A stretch of DNA of 41,066 nt. It comes from an uncultured Pelagibacteraceae bacterium. Lineage in GTDB: Bacteria; Pseudomonadota; Alphaproteobacteria; Pelagibacterales; Pelagibacteraceae. The stretch covers positions 1-41,066 of the forward strand of contig CACLMD010000007.1 in the NCBI GenBank assembly GCA_902607945.1. Direction: 5' to 3'. The position numbers were made by a program, and so were the translations under genes. A model generated the notes under the pieces. That model was given only the letters and a program-made list of their open reading frames with translations. It ran no database searches and was not told where the DNA came from. Position 1 is the first letter of the stretch, and each line of letters opens with the position of its first letter. Shown here piece by piece: positions 1-8,323 of the stretch.

Positions 1-2
1 TA

Positions 3-332
3 TCTAAACCAGAAAATAGAGATCAGGCTTTAACCATATTAAAAAAGTTAAATGGAAAAAAGCATCAACTGGTTAGTTCGGTATGTATTTCAAAGAACGG
101 GTCTATGGTTTGGAATTATACTGATAAAGCCACACTAACCATGAAAAATTTTACTGATGGTGAGTTAAAATTATATTTATCTAAAATATCAGATGAAAAA
201 TTATATGCTTATAATGTTTACCAAATCGAGGGTGATGGAAAAAATTTATTTTCAGATATAAATGGTGATGAAAATACAATAATGGGTTTACCAATAAAAC
301 AAATTAAAGAATACCTGAAGGAGGTACAATGA
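3..332 (+). CDS. maf: Maf-like nucleotide pyrophosphatase, C-terminal part (5' end outside window)
   Basis: The open frame runs in from the window edge; the first in-frame ATG at 105 is internal, not a start. The visible 109 residues match the C-terminal half of Maf/YhdE-type nucleoside triphosphate pyrophosphatases, which hydrolyse non-canonical or modified NTPs in the cytoplasm. The clues are an early SKPENRDQA stretch followed by LKKLNGKKHQLVSSVCI (the family's conserved 'KP.D...A...L..LSG..H.V.T' region), and near the end a YQIEGDG and a GLPI motif, which correspond to the family's 'Y.IQG.G' and 'V.GLP' signatures. The catalytic N-terminal part is not present, so activity cannot be judged. 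It overlaps aroE by 4 bases (ATGA), so the two are likely translationally coupled; maf-aroE-coaE-dnaQ is a common alphaproteobacterial order. Confidence 0.82.
   Translation, partial: SKPENRDQALTILKKLNGKKHQLVSSVCISKNGSMVWNYTDKATLTMKNFTDGELKLYLSKISDEKLYAYNVYQIEGDGKNLFSDINGDENTIMGLPIKQIKEYLKEVQ
318..325 (+). promoter_or_regulatory. Consensus Shine-Dalgarno site for aroE, inside the maf 3' end
   Basis: AAGGAGGT lies four bases before the aroE ATG and is read as codons of the last Maf residues. It is one of very few full-length SD matches in this window, where most starts have none, and supports 329 as the aroE start. Confidence 0.7.
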
Positions 333-1120
333 AAAAATATTTGGTAATTGGAAATCCTATTGAACATTCTTTATCACCAAGGCTGCATAACTTTTGGATT
401 AAAACTAACAATCTTGATGCAATTTATGAGAAAAAAAAATTAAATTATAGTGAAATTGATAATTTAATTTTAGATGTAAAAAAAAAAAAAATCCATGGGA
501 TTAATGTTACAGTTCCTTTTAAAAAAACTGTAATTCCTTATCTAGATCAATTAAGTTTCGAATCAGAAAATACTCAATCGGTTAATACTATTTACTTAGA
601 CAATGACAAATTAGTTGGTCATAACACTGATATTGAGGGATTTGAAAGAAGTATTAAAGATTTAAAATTAGACATAACAAATAAAAAAATTTTAATATTA
701 GGAGCGGGTGGTGTCGTACCATCCATAATTTTTGCCCTTTATAAAATGAAAGTGATTGAAATTATAGTTAGTAATAGAACTAAAAGCAAAGCAGACAGTT
801 TGAAAGATTTGTTTAAAAATTTAACGATAGTAGATTGGGGTACGGTTCCTGAGGTTGATATTATTATAAATGCAACAAGTATAGGATTGAAAAAAAATGA
901 TAAAATAAATTTAGATATTTCCAAAATAGGTCCAAACAAATTTTTTTACGATGTAATTTATAAGCCCAATCAAACAAATTTTTTAAAAGAAGGCCAAAAG
1001 CTAGGCAATAGAACAGAAAATGGTAAATTAATGTTCATTTATCAAGCACTTGCATCTTTTAAAGTATGGCATGGAGTTGAACCCAAAATAAATGAGGAAT
1101 TAATTAAAATTTTAGATTAA
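329..1120 (+). CDS. aroE: Shikimate dehydrogenase (NADP+)
   Basis: Reduces 3-dehydroshikimate to shikimate with NADPH in the aromatic amino acid pathway. The 263-residue length is normal for AroE. Visible landmarks: the shikimate-binding NPIEHSLSPRLHN at 9-21; GINVTVPFK with the catalytic lysine at K65; GHNTD with Asn99/Asp101; the glycine-rich GAGGV nucleotide loop at 125-129; NRT at 149-151, which usually reads the NADP 2'-phosphate; NATSIG at 181-186; and a late NGKLMFIYQA with the substrate-contacting Gln239. The start is supported by the strong SD. The stop shares a base with the coaE start (TAATG). The gene sits in a tight maf-aroE-coaE-dnaQ run. No residue of the active site appears missing. 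Confidence 0.95.
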   Translation: MKKYLVIGNPIEHSLSPRLHNFWIKTNNLDAIYEKKKLNYSEIDNLILDVKKKKIHGINVTVPFKKTVIPYLDQLSFESENTQSVNTIYLDNDKLVGHNTDIEGFERSIKDLKLDITNKKILILGAGGVVPSIIFALYKMKVIEIIVSNRTKSKADSLKDLFKNLTIVDWGTVPEVDIIINATSIGLKKNDKINLDISKIGPNKFFYDVIYKPNQTNFLKEGQKLGNRTENGKLMFIYQALASFKVWHGVEPKINEELIKILD

Positions 1121-1689
1121 TGATTAAGATTGGAATTTTAGGTGGTATTGGTTCAGGAAAAAGTTACATAGCAAAAAATTTTGGCTATCCTGTTTTCAAT
1201 GCTGATTTAGAGGTTGGTAAATTATATCAAAATAATAAAAAAATTTATTATCAATTAAAAAAGAATTTACCTAAATTTATTTATTCTTTTCCAATAAATA
1301 AAAATGAAATTATCAAAGCTATTTTGGTAAATAAATCTAATCTTAATAAAATTATTAAAATCGTTCATTTAGAAGTAAGAAAAAAAATGAAGATTTTTTT
1401 AAGAAAAAATAGAAATACAAAAATTGTAGTTTTGGATATACCCCTTTTGTTAGAGAATAAACTCAATAGTAAAAAAGATATTTTAGTTTTTGTTCAATCA
1501 AACAGGTCTGATATATTAAAAAGATTAAAAAAAAGGAAAAATTTTAATAAAGTGCTTTTTAGTAAATTTGAAAAAATTCAATTACCACTTAGTTTTAAAA
1601 GAAAAAAATCAAAGTTTATTATTAAAAATGATTTTACAAGAAAAACAATTAGAAGACATATAAGACATATTTTAAATGAGATCATATAA
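1120..1689 (+). CDS. coaE: Dephospho-CoA kinase
   Basis: Catalyses the last step of coenzyme A synthesis, ATP-dependent phosphorylation of dephospho-CoA on the 3' hydroxyl. The P-loop GGIGSGKS is at residues 8-15. The following FNADLEVGKLY (Asp29) matches the family's conserved D-x-(I/L) substrate-site segment. A LDIPLLLE motif in the middle is also typical of CoaE. At 189 residues it is slightly shorter than enterobacterial CoaE (about 200). The protein is extremely lysine-rich, as is usual in low-GC marine alphaproteobacteria. It starts at the TAATG junction with aroE and ends directly before dnaQ, so it is almost certainly co-transcribed. Confidence 0.92.
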   Translation: MIKIGILGGIGSGKSYIAKNFGYPVFNADLEVGKLYQNNKKIYYQLKKNLPKFIYSFPINKNEIIKAILVNKSNLNKIIKIVHLEVRKKMKIFLRKNRNTKIVVLDIPLLLENKLNSKKDILVFVQSNRSDILKRLKKRKNFNKVLFSKFEKIQLPLSFKRKKSKFIIKNDFTRKTIRRHIRHILNEII

Positions 1690-2355
1690 ATGAAAGAAGT
1701 AGTATTAGATACTGAGACAACAGGCTTATCTGTTAAAGAGGGTCATAGGATTGTTGAAATAGGATGTATTGAACTTGATAATTTGATACCAACGAAAAGA
1801 AAATTTCATTGCTATTTAAATCCAGATAGAAAAGTTTCCCAGAAAGCTCTGGAAGTTCATGGGTACACAGATGATTTTTTATCAAATCAAAAAAAATTTA
1901 AACAAGTTTTTGAGGAGTTTTCAAATTTTATTGATGGCAAAAAGTTAATAATACACAACGCTGAGTTTGATATAGCCCATCTTAACCATGAACTAGAGCT
2001 ACTTGGGAAAAAAAAGTTAAATAATGAGATTATAGATACTTTGACTCTAGCAAGAGATAAATTTCCTGGGTCGCCTATAAGTTTAGATGCTTTATGTAAA
2101 AGATATAGAATTGATAATTCTAAAAGAGAAAAACATACTGCATTGATTGATTGTGATTTATTAGCAAAAGTTTATATCAATTTAATTGATCAAAAAGAAC
2201 CATCTTTAGATTTTCAAAAGCAAGACGAAAAATCACAAGTTTTAGAAAATGTAAATGTTCCATATTTTAAGAAAATAATTAAAGTTTCTTTAGAAGAAGA
2301 AAAAGAACATAAAGAATTTTTAAAAAAAAGCTTAAAGAAAAATTTTTTTAATTAG
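1690..2355 (+). CDS. dnaQ: DNA polymerase III epsilon subunit (3'-5' proofreading exonuclease)
   Basis: Proofreading DEDDh exonuclease of the replicative polymerase. Exo I is LDTETTG with Asp7 and Glu9; Exo II is the IIHNAEFDIAHLNHE region with Asp94; Exo III is HTALID with His149 and Asp154. Length (221) fits bacterial DnaQ. The C-terminal tail of about 45 residues after the exonuclease domain is the part that usually binds the polymerase alpha subunit; here it is lysine/glutamate-rich and not otherwise recognisable. The ATG follows the coaE stop without a gap. The 3' end overlaps the convergent secB gene by 8 bases. Confidence 0.93.
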   Translation: MKEVVLDTETTGLSVKEGHRIVEIGCIELDNLIPTKRKFHCYLNPDRKVSQKALEVHGYTDDFLSNQKKFKQVFEEFSNFIDGKKLIIHNAEFDIAHLNHELELLGKKKLNNEIIDTLTLARDKFPGSPISLDALCKRYRIDNSKREKHTALIDCDLLAKVYINLIDQKEPSLDFQKQDEKSQVLENVNVPYFKKIIKVSLEEEKEHKEFLKKSLKKNFFN

Positions 2356-2770
2356 ATCTTTCATTATAAAGTTTGTTAAAATCAATTTTTTTTTCTAATT
2401 TAATTGTTGGATGTCCAGAGTTATGTATTAAATTATGAAAAGAAGTTTCTAAATCAGGATAAATTTTTGTAGGGACATCACAAAGAATAATTTTTTCAAA
2501 ATCTTTCTTTTCTTTAACATCATCGTCTACTTTTATGACTGTTGCATAGATAATTTCATAATACGATTTTTTATCATTATTTTCTTTATCTTCAAATTTT
2601 AAAGTAGTGTTAACCTCTATTAACTTATTTTTTAAAGCTTTAGAGGTAATATCTATATTTAATTGATACTTTGAAATGTGGTCTTTAACAAATAGGAATG
2701 TTTCTATATCAGGTGTTTCGCTTGACATATCTTTAATATATTTTGCTAAAATTTTAAATTTTTCTGTCAT
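2348..2770 (-). CDS. secB: Protein-export chaperone SecB
   Basis: Cytoplasmic tetrameric chaperone that keeps exported precursors unfolded and hands them to SecA. Recognised from YIKDMSSETPDIETF near the N-terminus (family: 'Y.KDLSFE.P'), from a region compatible with the SecB core sheet, and from a C-terminal KIDFNKLYNE motif (family: 'vDF..LY'). At 140 residues it is slightly short; proteobacterial SecB is about 150-165. The typical middle signature is divergent, so the assignment rests on the ends and on synteny beside dnaQ and fxsA. It overlaps the upstream fxsA by 17 bases and the convergent dnaQ by 8. Confidence 0.85.
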   Translation of the reverse strand: MTEKFKILAKYIKDMSSETPDIETFLFVKDHISKYQLNIDITSKALKNKLIEVNTTLKFEDKENNDKKSYYEIIYATVIKVDDDVKEKKDFEKIILCDVPTKIYPDLETSFHNLIHNSGHPTIKLEKKIDFNKLYNERSN

Positions 2771-3179
2771 CGTTGTCTTCTATATCCTCATACTCACCAT
2801 CTATAAAATTATTTTTCTTAACTTCATTTTTTTTGAATTTAGTCGACAAGTTTCCAAATATTAATTTTCTAGAAACAGGAAATATAAGTAAAAAACCTAA
2901 AAAGTCTGTTGCAAAACCAGGAATAATTAAAAGAATTGCAGCAAAAGCAATTGCTGCACCAGAAATTATTTCATAAGCAGGGACTTGATTTTTAACTATC
3001 TGCATAAATCCTGATTTAAGAGTATTTAAACCCTCATATTTTGCGTAATAAACACCGATGATTGCAGTAATGAATATTAGAAAAATTGTATTAAATGCTC
3101 CGATTTGTGCCCCAATCTTTATAAATAGGTAAATTTCTAAAATAGGTATTAAAATTACTAATAATAAAACTGGGTTCAT
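2754..3179 (-). CDS. fxsA: FxsA family membrane protein
   Basis: Small inner-membrane protein of the FxsA family, whose E. coli member affects exclusion of phage T7 by F plasmids; its cellular role is unknown. Hydrophobic segments lie at about residues 2-22, 26-46 and 72-100. The N-terminus fits the family pattern 'P..E...li.iG..iG...ti.liv.ta..G', here as PILEIYLFIKIGAQIGAF. The GFATDFLGFLLIFPVSR segment matches the conserved 'PG..tD..G.lLl.P..R'. The tail is charged and acidic. It is first in a minus-strand fxsA-secB pair, divergent from the Tim44-like gene across a 57-base gap that carries a dyad. Confidence 0.88.
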   Translation of the reverse strand: MNPVLLLVILIPILEIYLFIKIGAQIGAFNTIFLIFITAIIGVYYAKYEGLNTLKSGFMQIVKNQVPAYEIISGAAIAFAAILLIIPGFATDFLGFLLIFPVSRKLIFGNLSTKFKKNEVKKNNFIDGEYEDIEDNDDRKI

Positions 3180-3188
3180 TTGTCTTTA

Positions 3189-3229
3189 ATGTAATTGTTA
3201 GTTGAAATTAATCAACATAGTAATTACAT
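3189..3229. promoter_or_regulatory. Nested inverted repeat between fxsA and the Tim44-like gene
   Basis: Outer arms ATGTAATT (3189-3196) and AATTACAT (3222-3229) enclose inner arms GTTGA (3201-3205) and TCAAC (3212-3216) around a 6-base loop. The element fills most of the 57-base divergent spacer and would be in the leader of both genes. It could be an operator or an RNA hairpin. The symmetry is seen; the function is inferred. Confidence 0.4.
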
Positions 3230-3236
3230 TTAGGTC

Positions 3237-3833
3237 ATGAATTATAGTTTTGAATATATAGATATAATATTACTTGCAATGATTGCGGGGTTTATTTTTT
3301 TAAGATTAAGAGGAATTTTAGGAAAAAGAACGGGATTTGAGGGTAAAGCCCCATCACAATTTGAAAAAGTATTAAACAATGTTCATATCGAAAAAAAAAC
3401 TACCCAAAAAGAAAATTTTGATAATGCAGCACAACAAGAGTTTTTAAAAGGAGCAAAAATAGCGTATGAAACAATTATTACTGATTTTAGTGACAACGAT
3501 AATAAGCTAACTTCAAGTAAACCTTTATTAAGCAAAAGTGTGCATGATCAATTTGAAGTAGCTTTAAAAGAGAGAAGCAAAAGAGGTCATTTTGCTGAAA
3601 TAACTTTTATTGGAGTTAACTCTGCTAAAATTAAAGAACATAAAAAAATAAATAAAATTTTAAATGTTACAGTTGACTTTGTAAGCGAGGTAATTACTTG
3701 CATTAAAGATAAAGATCAAAAAATCATTTCAGGAGACCCAGAAAAAATCAAAAAAATTTATGATACTTGGGTTTTTTCAAGGGATACAAAATCAAATAAT
3801 CCAAATTGGCAATTAGTAAATATACTCACATAA
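3237..3833 (+). CDS. Tim44-like domain protein (TimA type)
   Basis: Predicted inner-membrane-anchored protein with one N-terminal hydrophobic segment (about 8-24), a basic linker with GILGKRTGFEG, and a C-terminal Tim44-like/Mba1 fold domain (about 65-198). The ending DTWVFSRDTKSNNPNWQLV is characteristic of alphaproteobacterial Tim44-like proteins ('W.f.R...s.dpnW.L'). Bacterial homologues of the mitochondrial import component Tim44 are membrane associated, but their function is unsettled. Start: an ATG seven bases after the dyad. The stop TAA is followed immediately by the TTG start of the Smr gene. In many alphaproteobacteria an MltA lytic transglycosylase lies between these two; it is absent here. 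Confidence 0.88.
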   Translation: MNYSFEYIDIILLAMIAGFIFLRLRGILGKRTGFEGKAPSQFEKVLNNVHIEKKTTQKENFDNAAQQEFLKGAKIAYETIITDFSDNDNKLTSSKPLLSKSVHDQFEVALKERSKRGHFAEITFIGVNSAKIKEHKKINKILNVTVDFVSEVITCIKDKDQKIISGDPEKIKKIYDTWVFSRDTKSNNPNWQLVNILT

Positions 3834-4268
3834 TTGAACGATAAGATTTCAGATAAAGATAAACAGGCATGGAAAAATTTTTTATCTAGTAATGAAAAGT
3901 TACCAAATAAAGATAATAAAATAAATACAAGCCCAAACGTAAAGATTAAGCATATAGATTTACATGGTTTTACTCTACAAGAAGCTAATAAAACTATAGA
4001 AAAATTTATTAATGACTCATTTAACCATAATGTTTCAAAAATTATTGTTGTTACAGGTAAGGGCTTGCATTCAAGTGTTGAAAAAGACCCGTATGTTTCA
4101 AAAGATTTAAGTATATTAAAATATTCTGTGCCAGACTTTATAGAAAATAATCCTGATTTAATGAAAAAAGTTATTGAGATAAAAGATGCAGCAATTAAAG
4201 ACGGTGGTAGTGGAGCTTTTTATATATTTTTGAAAAAAAAAAATAATAAATTTAAGAATGAAATATAA
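3834..4268 (+). CDS. Smr domain protein (MutS2-type endonuclease domain)
   Basis: Small stand-alone Smr-domain protein of 144 residues. The domain starts at IDLHGFTLQEA (family 'LDLHG.t..eA') near residue 41, continues with VVTGKGLHS, and ends with GGSGAFYIFLKKK. Smr domains are nicking nucleases or RNA endonucleases in characterised cases; the substrate here is unknown. The start is a TTG directly abutting the upstream stop. No ATG occurs in frame before the conserved domain, so the TTG is the best available start. It belongs with the Tim44-like gene as a two-gene unit and converges on hslU with a 14-base gap. Confidence 0.87.
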   Translation: MNDKISDKDKQAWKNFLSSNEKLPNKDNKINTSPNVKIKHIDLHGFTLQEANKTIEKFINDSFNHNVSKIIVVTGKGLHSSVEKDPYVSKDLSILKYSVPDFIENNPDLMKKVIEIKDAAIKDGGSGAFYIFLKKKNNKFKNEI

Positions 4269-4282
4269 GGATTATACTAATT

Positions 4283-5656
4283 TTAAAGAATAAACTTTGA
4301 TAAATCAGTATCCTTAACTAAATTATCTAAGTTTTTGTTTATATACTCTTTATTAATAACTATTTTTTCTCCAGATCGATCAGTTGCAGTAAAACTAATA
4401 TCATCTAAAATTTTTTCAATAATAGTATGTAATCTTCTAGCTCCAATATTTTCAACAGTTGCATTAACCTCTGATGCTATTTTAGCAATTGTATCAATGC
4501 CATCTTCAGAGAACTCAAGATCAACATTTTCTGTCTTTAACAAAGCAACATATTGTTTGATTAAGCTATAATCAGGCTCTCTTAGTATTCTTTTAAAATC
4601 ATCACTAGTTAAAGCTTCTAGCTCAACTCTTATAGGTAATCTTCCTTGTAGTTCGGGAAGTAGATCAGAAGGTTTTGCAAGTTGAAATGCTCCAGATGCA
4701 ATAAATAAAATATGATCTGTTTTAATAGGTCCATGTTTAGTATTAACAGTTGTACCTTCAATTAAAGGCAATAAATCTCTTTGGACACCTTCTCTTGATA
4801 CATCTCCACCTACTCTATCAGTTCTTGCTGAAATTTTATCAATTTCATCTAGGAAAACTATACCATTATTTTCAGTTGATAATTTTGCAGCTTTTATAAT
4901 TTTATCTTCTTCAATTAATTTATCTGACTCATCATTAATTAAAATCTCATGAGATTCTTTTACACTCATTTTTCTTTTCTTTTCTTTATTACCCATAGAT
5001 TTACCAATCATTTCACCAATATTAATCATACCCACATTAGCACCAGGCATGCCAGGAATTTCAAATGATGTTCCTCCAGGACCAGCATCGCTGACTACAA
5101 TTTCTATTTCGTTATCATCTAAATCACCATTTCTAAGTCTCTTCCTGAAACTCTCTCTTGTTGCTAAGCTCGCTTTTTTACCAACTAGAGCATCTAAAAC
5201 TTTCTCTTCAGCAGATTTTTGAGCTTGAGTAAAAACCTCTTTTCTTTTTTTTACTTTTTCCATTGAAATGGCAATTTCAATTAAATCTCTAACTATTTGT
5301 TCAACATCTCTTCCAACATATCCAACTTCAGTAAACCTTGTTGCTTCAACTTTCACAAAAGGAGCTTCAGCAAGTTTTGAAAGTCTTCTTGAAATTTCAG
5401 TCTTTCCAACCCCTGTTGGCCCAATCATTAAAATATTTTTAGGTAAAACCTCATTCTTCATTTCACCTTTAAGAGCCTGTCTTCTCCATCTATTTCTTAA
5501 CGCAACAGCAACAGCTTTTTTGGCTTTGTTTTGACCAACAACAAATCGATCTAACTCAGAAACTATTTCTCTAGGAGATAAAGAACTCACTAAAGATGTT
5601 TCTTCTTTTTCAGTTTTATCTTTTGGATGAAGGGGTGTTACGTTTGAATTATCCAT
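4283..5656 (-). CDS. hslU: HslU, ATPase subunit of the HslUV protease
   Basis: AAA+ unfoldase that feeds substrates into the HslV peptidase. Walker A GPTGVGKT is at residues 79-86, Walker B VFLDEID ends at Asp270-Glu271-Ile-Asp, and the sensor/arginine region [10 protein letters not shown] lies further on. The I-domain is recognisable between about 110 and 250, with the [15 protein letters not shown] segment. The C-terminus DLSKFIL resembles the conserved HslU tail that inserts into HslV. Length (457) is standard. Its ATG shares a base with the upstream hslV stop, so hslV-hslU form a coupled minus-strand operon. Confidence 0.97.
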   Translation of the reverse strand: MDNSNVTPLHPKDKTEKEETSLVSSLSPREIVSELDRFVVGQNKAKKAVAVALRNRWRRQALKGEMKNEVLPKNILMIGPTGVGKTEISRRLSKLAEAPFVKVEATRFTEVGYVGRDVEQIVRDLIEIAISMEKVKKRKEVFTQAQKSAEEKVLDALVGKKASLATRESFRKRLRNGDLDDNEIEIVVSDAGPGGTSFEIPGMPGANVGMINIGEMIGKSMGNKEKKRKMSVKESHEILINDESDKLIEEDKIIKAAKLSTENNGIVFLDEIDKISARTDRVGGDVSREGVQRDLLPLIEGTTVNTKHGPIKTDHILFIASGAFQLAKPSDLLPELQGRLPIRVELEALTSDDFKRILREPDYSLIKQYVALLKTENVDLEFSEDGIDTIAKIASEVNATVENIGARRLHTIIEKILDDISFTATDRSGEKIVINKEYINKNLDNLVKDTDLSKFIL

Positions 5657-6171
5657 TATATTTTTTCAACTTTAATATTGTCATTAGTAAAAACACATAT
5701 TTCAGCAGCAACTTTAATTGCTCTTTTCGCAACGTCTTCTGCTGACATTTTACCTTCCATTAAAACTTTACCTGCAGCTAAAGCATAATTTCCACCAGAA
5801 CCAATTCCTATTACATCTCCTTCAGGTTCTAAAACATCTCCAGTTCCAGAAATAATATAGCTATTATTTTTATCTCCAACAGCCATTAAAGCTTCCAACC
5901 TTCTTAAATATTTATCTGTTCGCCAATCTTTTGCTAGTTCAACAGCAGCTCTTGATAAGTTTCCCGCATGTTTTTCAAGTTTTCCTTCTAATCTTTCAAA
6001 TAAAGTTAAAGCATCAGCTGTTGATCCTGCAAAACCAGCTACCACATCTCTTTTTTCTATTTTTCTAACTTTTGAAGCAGTGCTTTTAACCACTGTATTT
6101 CCCATACTAACTTGTCCATCACCAGCTACGACTACTTCTTTATTTTTCCTAACTAACACAATTGTTGTCAT
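5656..6171 (-). CDS. hslV: HslV, peptidase subunit of the HslUV protease
   Basis: Threonine peptidase forming the proteolytic core of HslUV. After removal of Met1 the N-terminal Thr2 would be the nucleophile ([20 protein letters not shown]). Family landmarks are [27 protein letters not shown] and [13 protein letters not shown]. The length of 171 is normal. This start is certain because the catalytic threonine must be exposed. The gene is divergent from hisB, an arrangement shared with many alphaproteobacteria. Confidence 0.97.
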   Translation of the reverse strand: MTTIVLVRKNKEVVVAGDGQVSMGNTVVKSTASKVRKIEKRDVVAGFAGSTADALTLFERLEGKLEKHAGNLSRAAVELAKDWRTDKYLRRLEALMAVGDKNNSYIISGTGDVLEPEGDVIGIGSGGNYALAAGKVLMEGKMSAEDVAKRAIKVAAEICVFTNDNIKVEKI

Positions 6172-6209
6172 ACTTGATAAATGGTAACGATTTTTAATTC
6201 TTCAAGTAT
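6170..6209. promoter_or_regulatory. Possible dyad in the hslV/hisB divergent spacer
   Basis: ATACTTGA (6170-6177, overlapping the hslV start codon) is inverted as TCAAGTAT (6202-6209) with a 24-base loop. Eight matching bases in an A+T-rich spacer is weak evidence, so this is recorded only as a candidate regulatory site. Confidence 0.2.
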
Positions 6210-6259
6210 TGATACTGATATTGATATAGAAGGATTATGTATGTATACCTCTAAAATAT

Positions 6260-6850
6260 ATGGCTAGAAAAGGAAAAGTATCTCGAAAAACTAAAGAAAC
6301 AAGCATCAACGTTGAGGTTAATATTGATGGCAAAGGTAAGTACCAAATTGACACTGGCATAGGTTTTTTGGATCACATGTTAGAACAATTATCAAAGCAT
6401 TCATTAATTGATATAAAAGTTAAAGCAAAAGGAGATACACATATTGACCTTCACCACACCACGGAGGATACTGGAATTGCTATAGGGGAAGCTTTAAAAA
6501 AAGCAGCTAAAAAATTTGTAGGTATAAAAAGATATGCACATGCAATGATACCAATGGATGAAACGTTATCTCGTGTAGCGGTTGATGTTTCGAATAGACC
6601 TTATCTGATATGGAAAGTAAAATTAAAGGTAGAGAAACTTGGAGAGATGGATACTGAATTATTTAAAGAGTGGTTTCAGGCCTTCTCACAATCAGCTGGT
6701 ATAACCTTACACATTGAAAATATTTATGGAGAAAATAGTCACCATATTATTGAATCTTGCTATAAAGGCCTAGCACGATCTTTAAGAGCTGCATTAGAGA
6801 TGGATCCTAGAAATAAGAAGAGCGTCCCATCCACCAAAGGCTCGTTATAA
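6260..6850 (+). CDS. hisB: Imidazoleglycerol-phosphate dehydratase
   Basis: Dehydrates imidazole glycerol phosphate to imidazole acetol phosphate in histidine synthesis. This is the monofunctional dehydratase form (196 residues), with no N-terminal phosphatase domain. Metal-binding motifs are present: GFLDHM (His39), HHTTEDTG (His65, His66, Glu69) and a second His-His-x-x-Glu in NSHHIIES. The C-terminus ends with the conserved PSTKGSL. Two upstream ATGs (6237, 6241) are out of frame, which supports 6260. It opens the plus-strand operon hisB-hisH-(lyase)-hisA-hisF-hisE-hinT-acetyltransferase. Confidence 0.96.
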   Translation: MARKGKVSRKTKETSINVEVNIDGKGKYQIDTGIGFLDHMLEQLSKHSLIDIKVKAKGDTHIDLHHTTEDTGIAIGEALKKAAKKFVGIKRYAHAMIPMDETLSRVAVDVSNRPYLIWKVKLKVEKLGEMDTELFKEWFQAFSQSAGITLHIENIYGENSHHIIESCYKGLARSLRAALEMDPRNKKSVPSTKGSL

Positions 6851-6855
6851 GTTTA

Positions 6856-7482
6856 ATGAACGTCACAATTGTTGATTATAATTCGGGCAATATAAGCTCG
6901 GTGATAAACTCCTTTAAGGAAGTTGCTAGAGATAAAGTAAACATTGAGGTAACTTCAGATTTAAATAATATTAAATTCTCAGATAAAGTTGTTTTGCCAG
7001 GGCAGGGCTCGTTCAAAAGTTGTGTTGACGCACTTAATAGTATTAATGGGTTGGTTGATACTTTAAATGAGTTTGTAATTAATAATAAAAAACCCCTACT
7101 TGGAATTTGTGTTGGATTACAAATGTTCGCAGATATTGGTTTTGAAGAAACAGAAACTAAAGGACTTGGTTGGATATCAGGCAAAGTATCAAAAATAGAT
7201 AATCAAAATGGAAAGTTCAAACTTCCTCATATTGGTTGGAATGAAATAAACATTCTAAAGGATGGTAAAATTTTTAAAGATATAGAAAATAACTCACACA
7301 TGTATTTTGTACATAGCTATGAATTTATTCCTGAAGATAAAAGTGTAATTTCAGCAACAACAGACTATTCGTCAAATATTGTTTGTTCAGTTGAAAAAGA
7401 AAATATTTTTGGAACTCAATTTCATCCAGAGAAGAGTGATAAAATTGGATTAAAAATAATTAATAATTTTATAAATTTATAA
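6856..7482 (+). CDS. hisH: Imidazole glycerol phosphate synthase, glutaminase subunit
   Basis: Class I glutamine amidotransferase that releases ammonia from glutamine for HisF. The catalytic triad is visible: nucleophile Cys85 in GICVGLQMF, and His190/Glu192 in FGTQFHPEKS. N-terminal IVDYNSGNISSV is typical of HisH. The length is 208. It follows hisB after 5 bases. Its partner hisF is separated from it by the lyase-like gene and hisA, but all are in one tight run. Confidence 0.96.
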   Translation: MNVTIVDYNSGNISSVINSFKEVARDKVNIEVTSDLNNIKFSDKVVLPGQGSFKSCVDALNSINGLVDTLNEFVINNKKPLLGICVGLQMFADIGFEETETKGLGWISGKVSKIDNQNGKFKLPHIGWNEINILKDGKIFKDIENNSHMYFVHSYEFIPEDKSVISATTDYSSNIVCSVEKENIFGTQFHPEKSDKIGLKIINNFINL

Positions 7483-7483
7483 A

Positions 7484-8323
7484 ATGATAAAAATTTTAAC
7501 TATAGTAATTCTATTTTCTTTTTATTGTAGCGCATCTTTTTCTGATAATCATAAAACAAAATTTAAAGATATCACAGGATTTAAAAAACAATTTATTTCA
7601 ATGCATAAAAAAAAGGAAAATAGAATTAAAGAAGTTAAAAAATCTGACGGTTTTCCAGTTTATGAAGGAGAAACTAGTATTCAATTTACCGTCAATCGGG
7701 AAGACGCAGGCTGTGGTACTGGCAAAGCTCAAACTACACAAATCCAGTGTGATGGAAAAGGTAATAGAAGTAGGCAAGAGTTACATCTAGGTAATATGAA
7801 GTTAAAAAATAAGGAGTATATTTATGAATATGCAGTTTACTTTGATGAAAACTATGAACCTTTAGAGAAAGGTGCAGTTGTTATAATTGTCCAAATGCAT
7901 ACTGATAATAAAGCCAAGGGTTGTCATAGTTGTTGTCATTTTTGGTTTCAAGACTTTAAATATAAAGGAGAGCGTTATTATAGTTGGGCGAGTAAAGCAG
8001 CATATTCATCTGAGCCAGTAGTTATAGGAAAAATTAATGAACTTAAAGGAAAATGGACTCATATTAAATTTCATGTTTTGTGGAAGTTAGATGAAACAGG
8101 AAGATTTAAAATTTACAAAAATAATAAAGTAGTTGTTGATCTTAAAAATATAAAAACTTTGGCTGATACTTGTACTGGAGGTTATATGAAAATAGGAATT
8201 TATAGACATAGAACAATAGGATATTGGAATTCTGATTGGGAAAGTCTACAAGATCAAACTATTTATCTGGATAATATAGTTTTAAGAAAACCTAAAGAAG
8301 AAGAAAAATTTAGAAACAATTAA
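7484..8323 (+). CDS. Secreted polysaccharide lyase-like protein (heparin lyase I type fold) inside the his operon
   Basis: 279 residues with an N-terminal hydrophobic signal-like segment (about 2-20, ending near SASFS), so probably exported to the periplasm. The body resembles the PF14099 polysaccharide lyase family, which includes heparin lyase I: RQELHLG ('R.EL'), a central WTHIKFHVLWKLDETGRFKIYKNN (shown in part: 'W...k.hv.Ws....G...vw.ng') and YMKIGIYRH, a strong family signature. It is cysteine-rich for this genome (a GCHSCCHFW cluster and a C-x-x-x-x-x-C pair near 77-89). No lipobox is seen. Substrate is unknown; family membership is inferred from motifs only. It starts two bases after the hisH stop and ends directly before hisA, so it is co-transcribed with histidine genes although no link in function is obvious. 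Confidence 0.7.
   Translation: MIKILTIVILFSFYCSASFSDNHKTKFKDITGFKKQFISMHKKKENRIKEVKKSDGFPVYEGETSIQFTVNREDAGCGTGKAQTTQIQCDGKGNRSRQELHLGNMKLKNKEYIYEYAVYFDENYEPLEKGAVVIIVQMHTDNKAKGCHSCCHFWFQDFKYKGERYYSWASKAAYSSEPVVIGKINELKGKWTHIKFHVLWKLDETGRFKIYKNNKVVVDLKNIKTLADTCTGGYMKIGIYRHRTIGYWNSDWESLQDQTIYLDNIVLRKPKEEEKFRNN

Noticed and set aside
6876-7184. 102-residue open frame antisense to hisH
   Set aside because: Fully covered by hisH with intact catalytic motifs; no start signal or domain.
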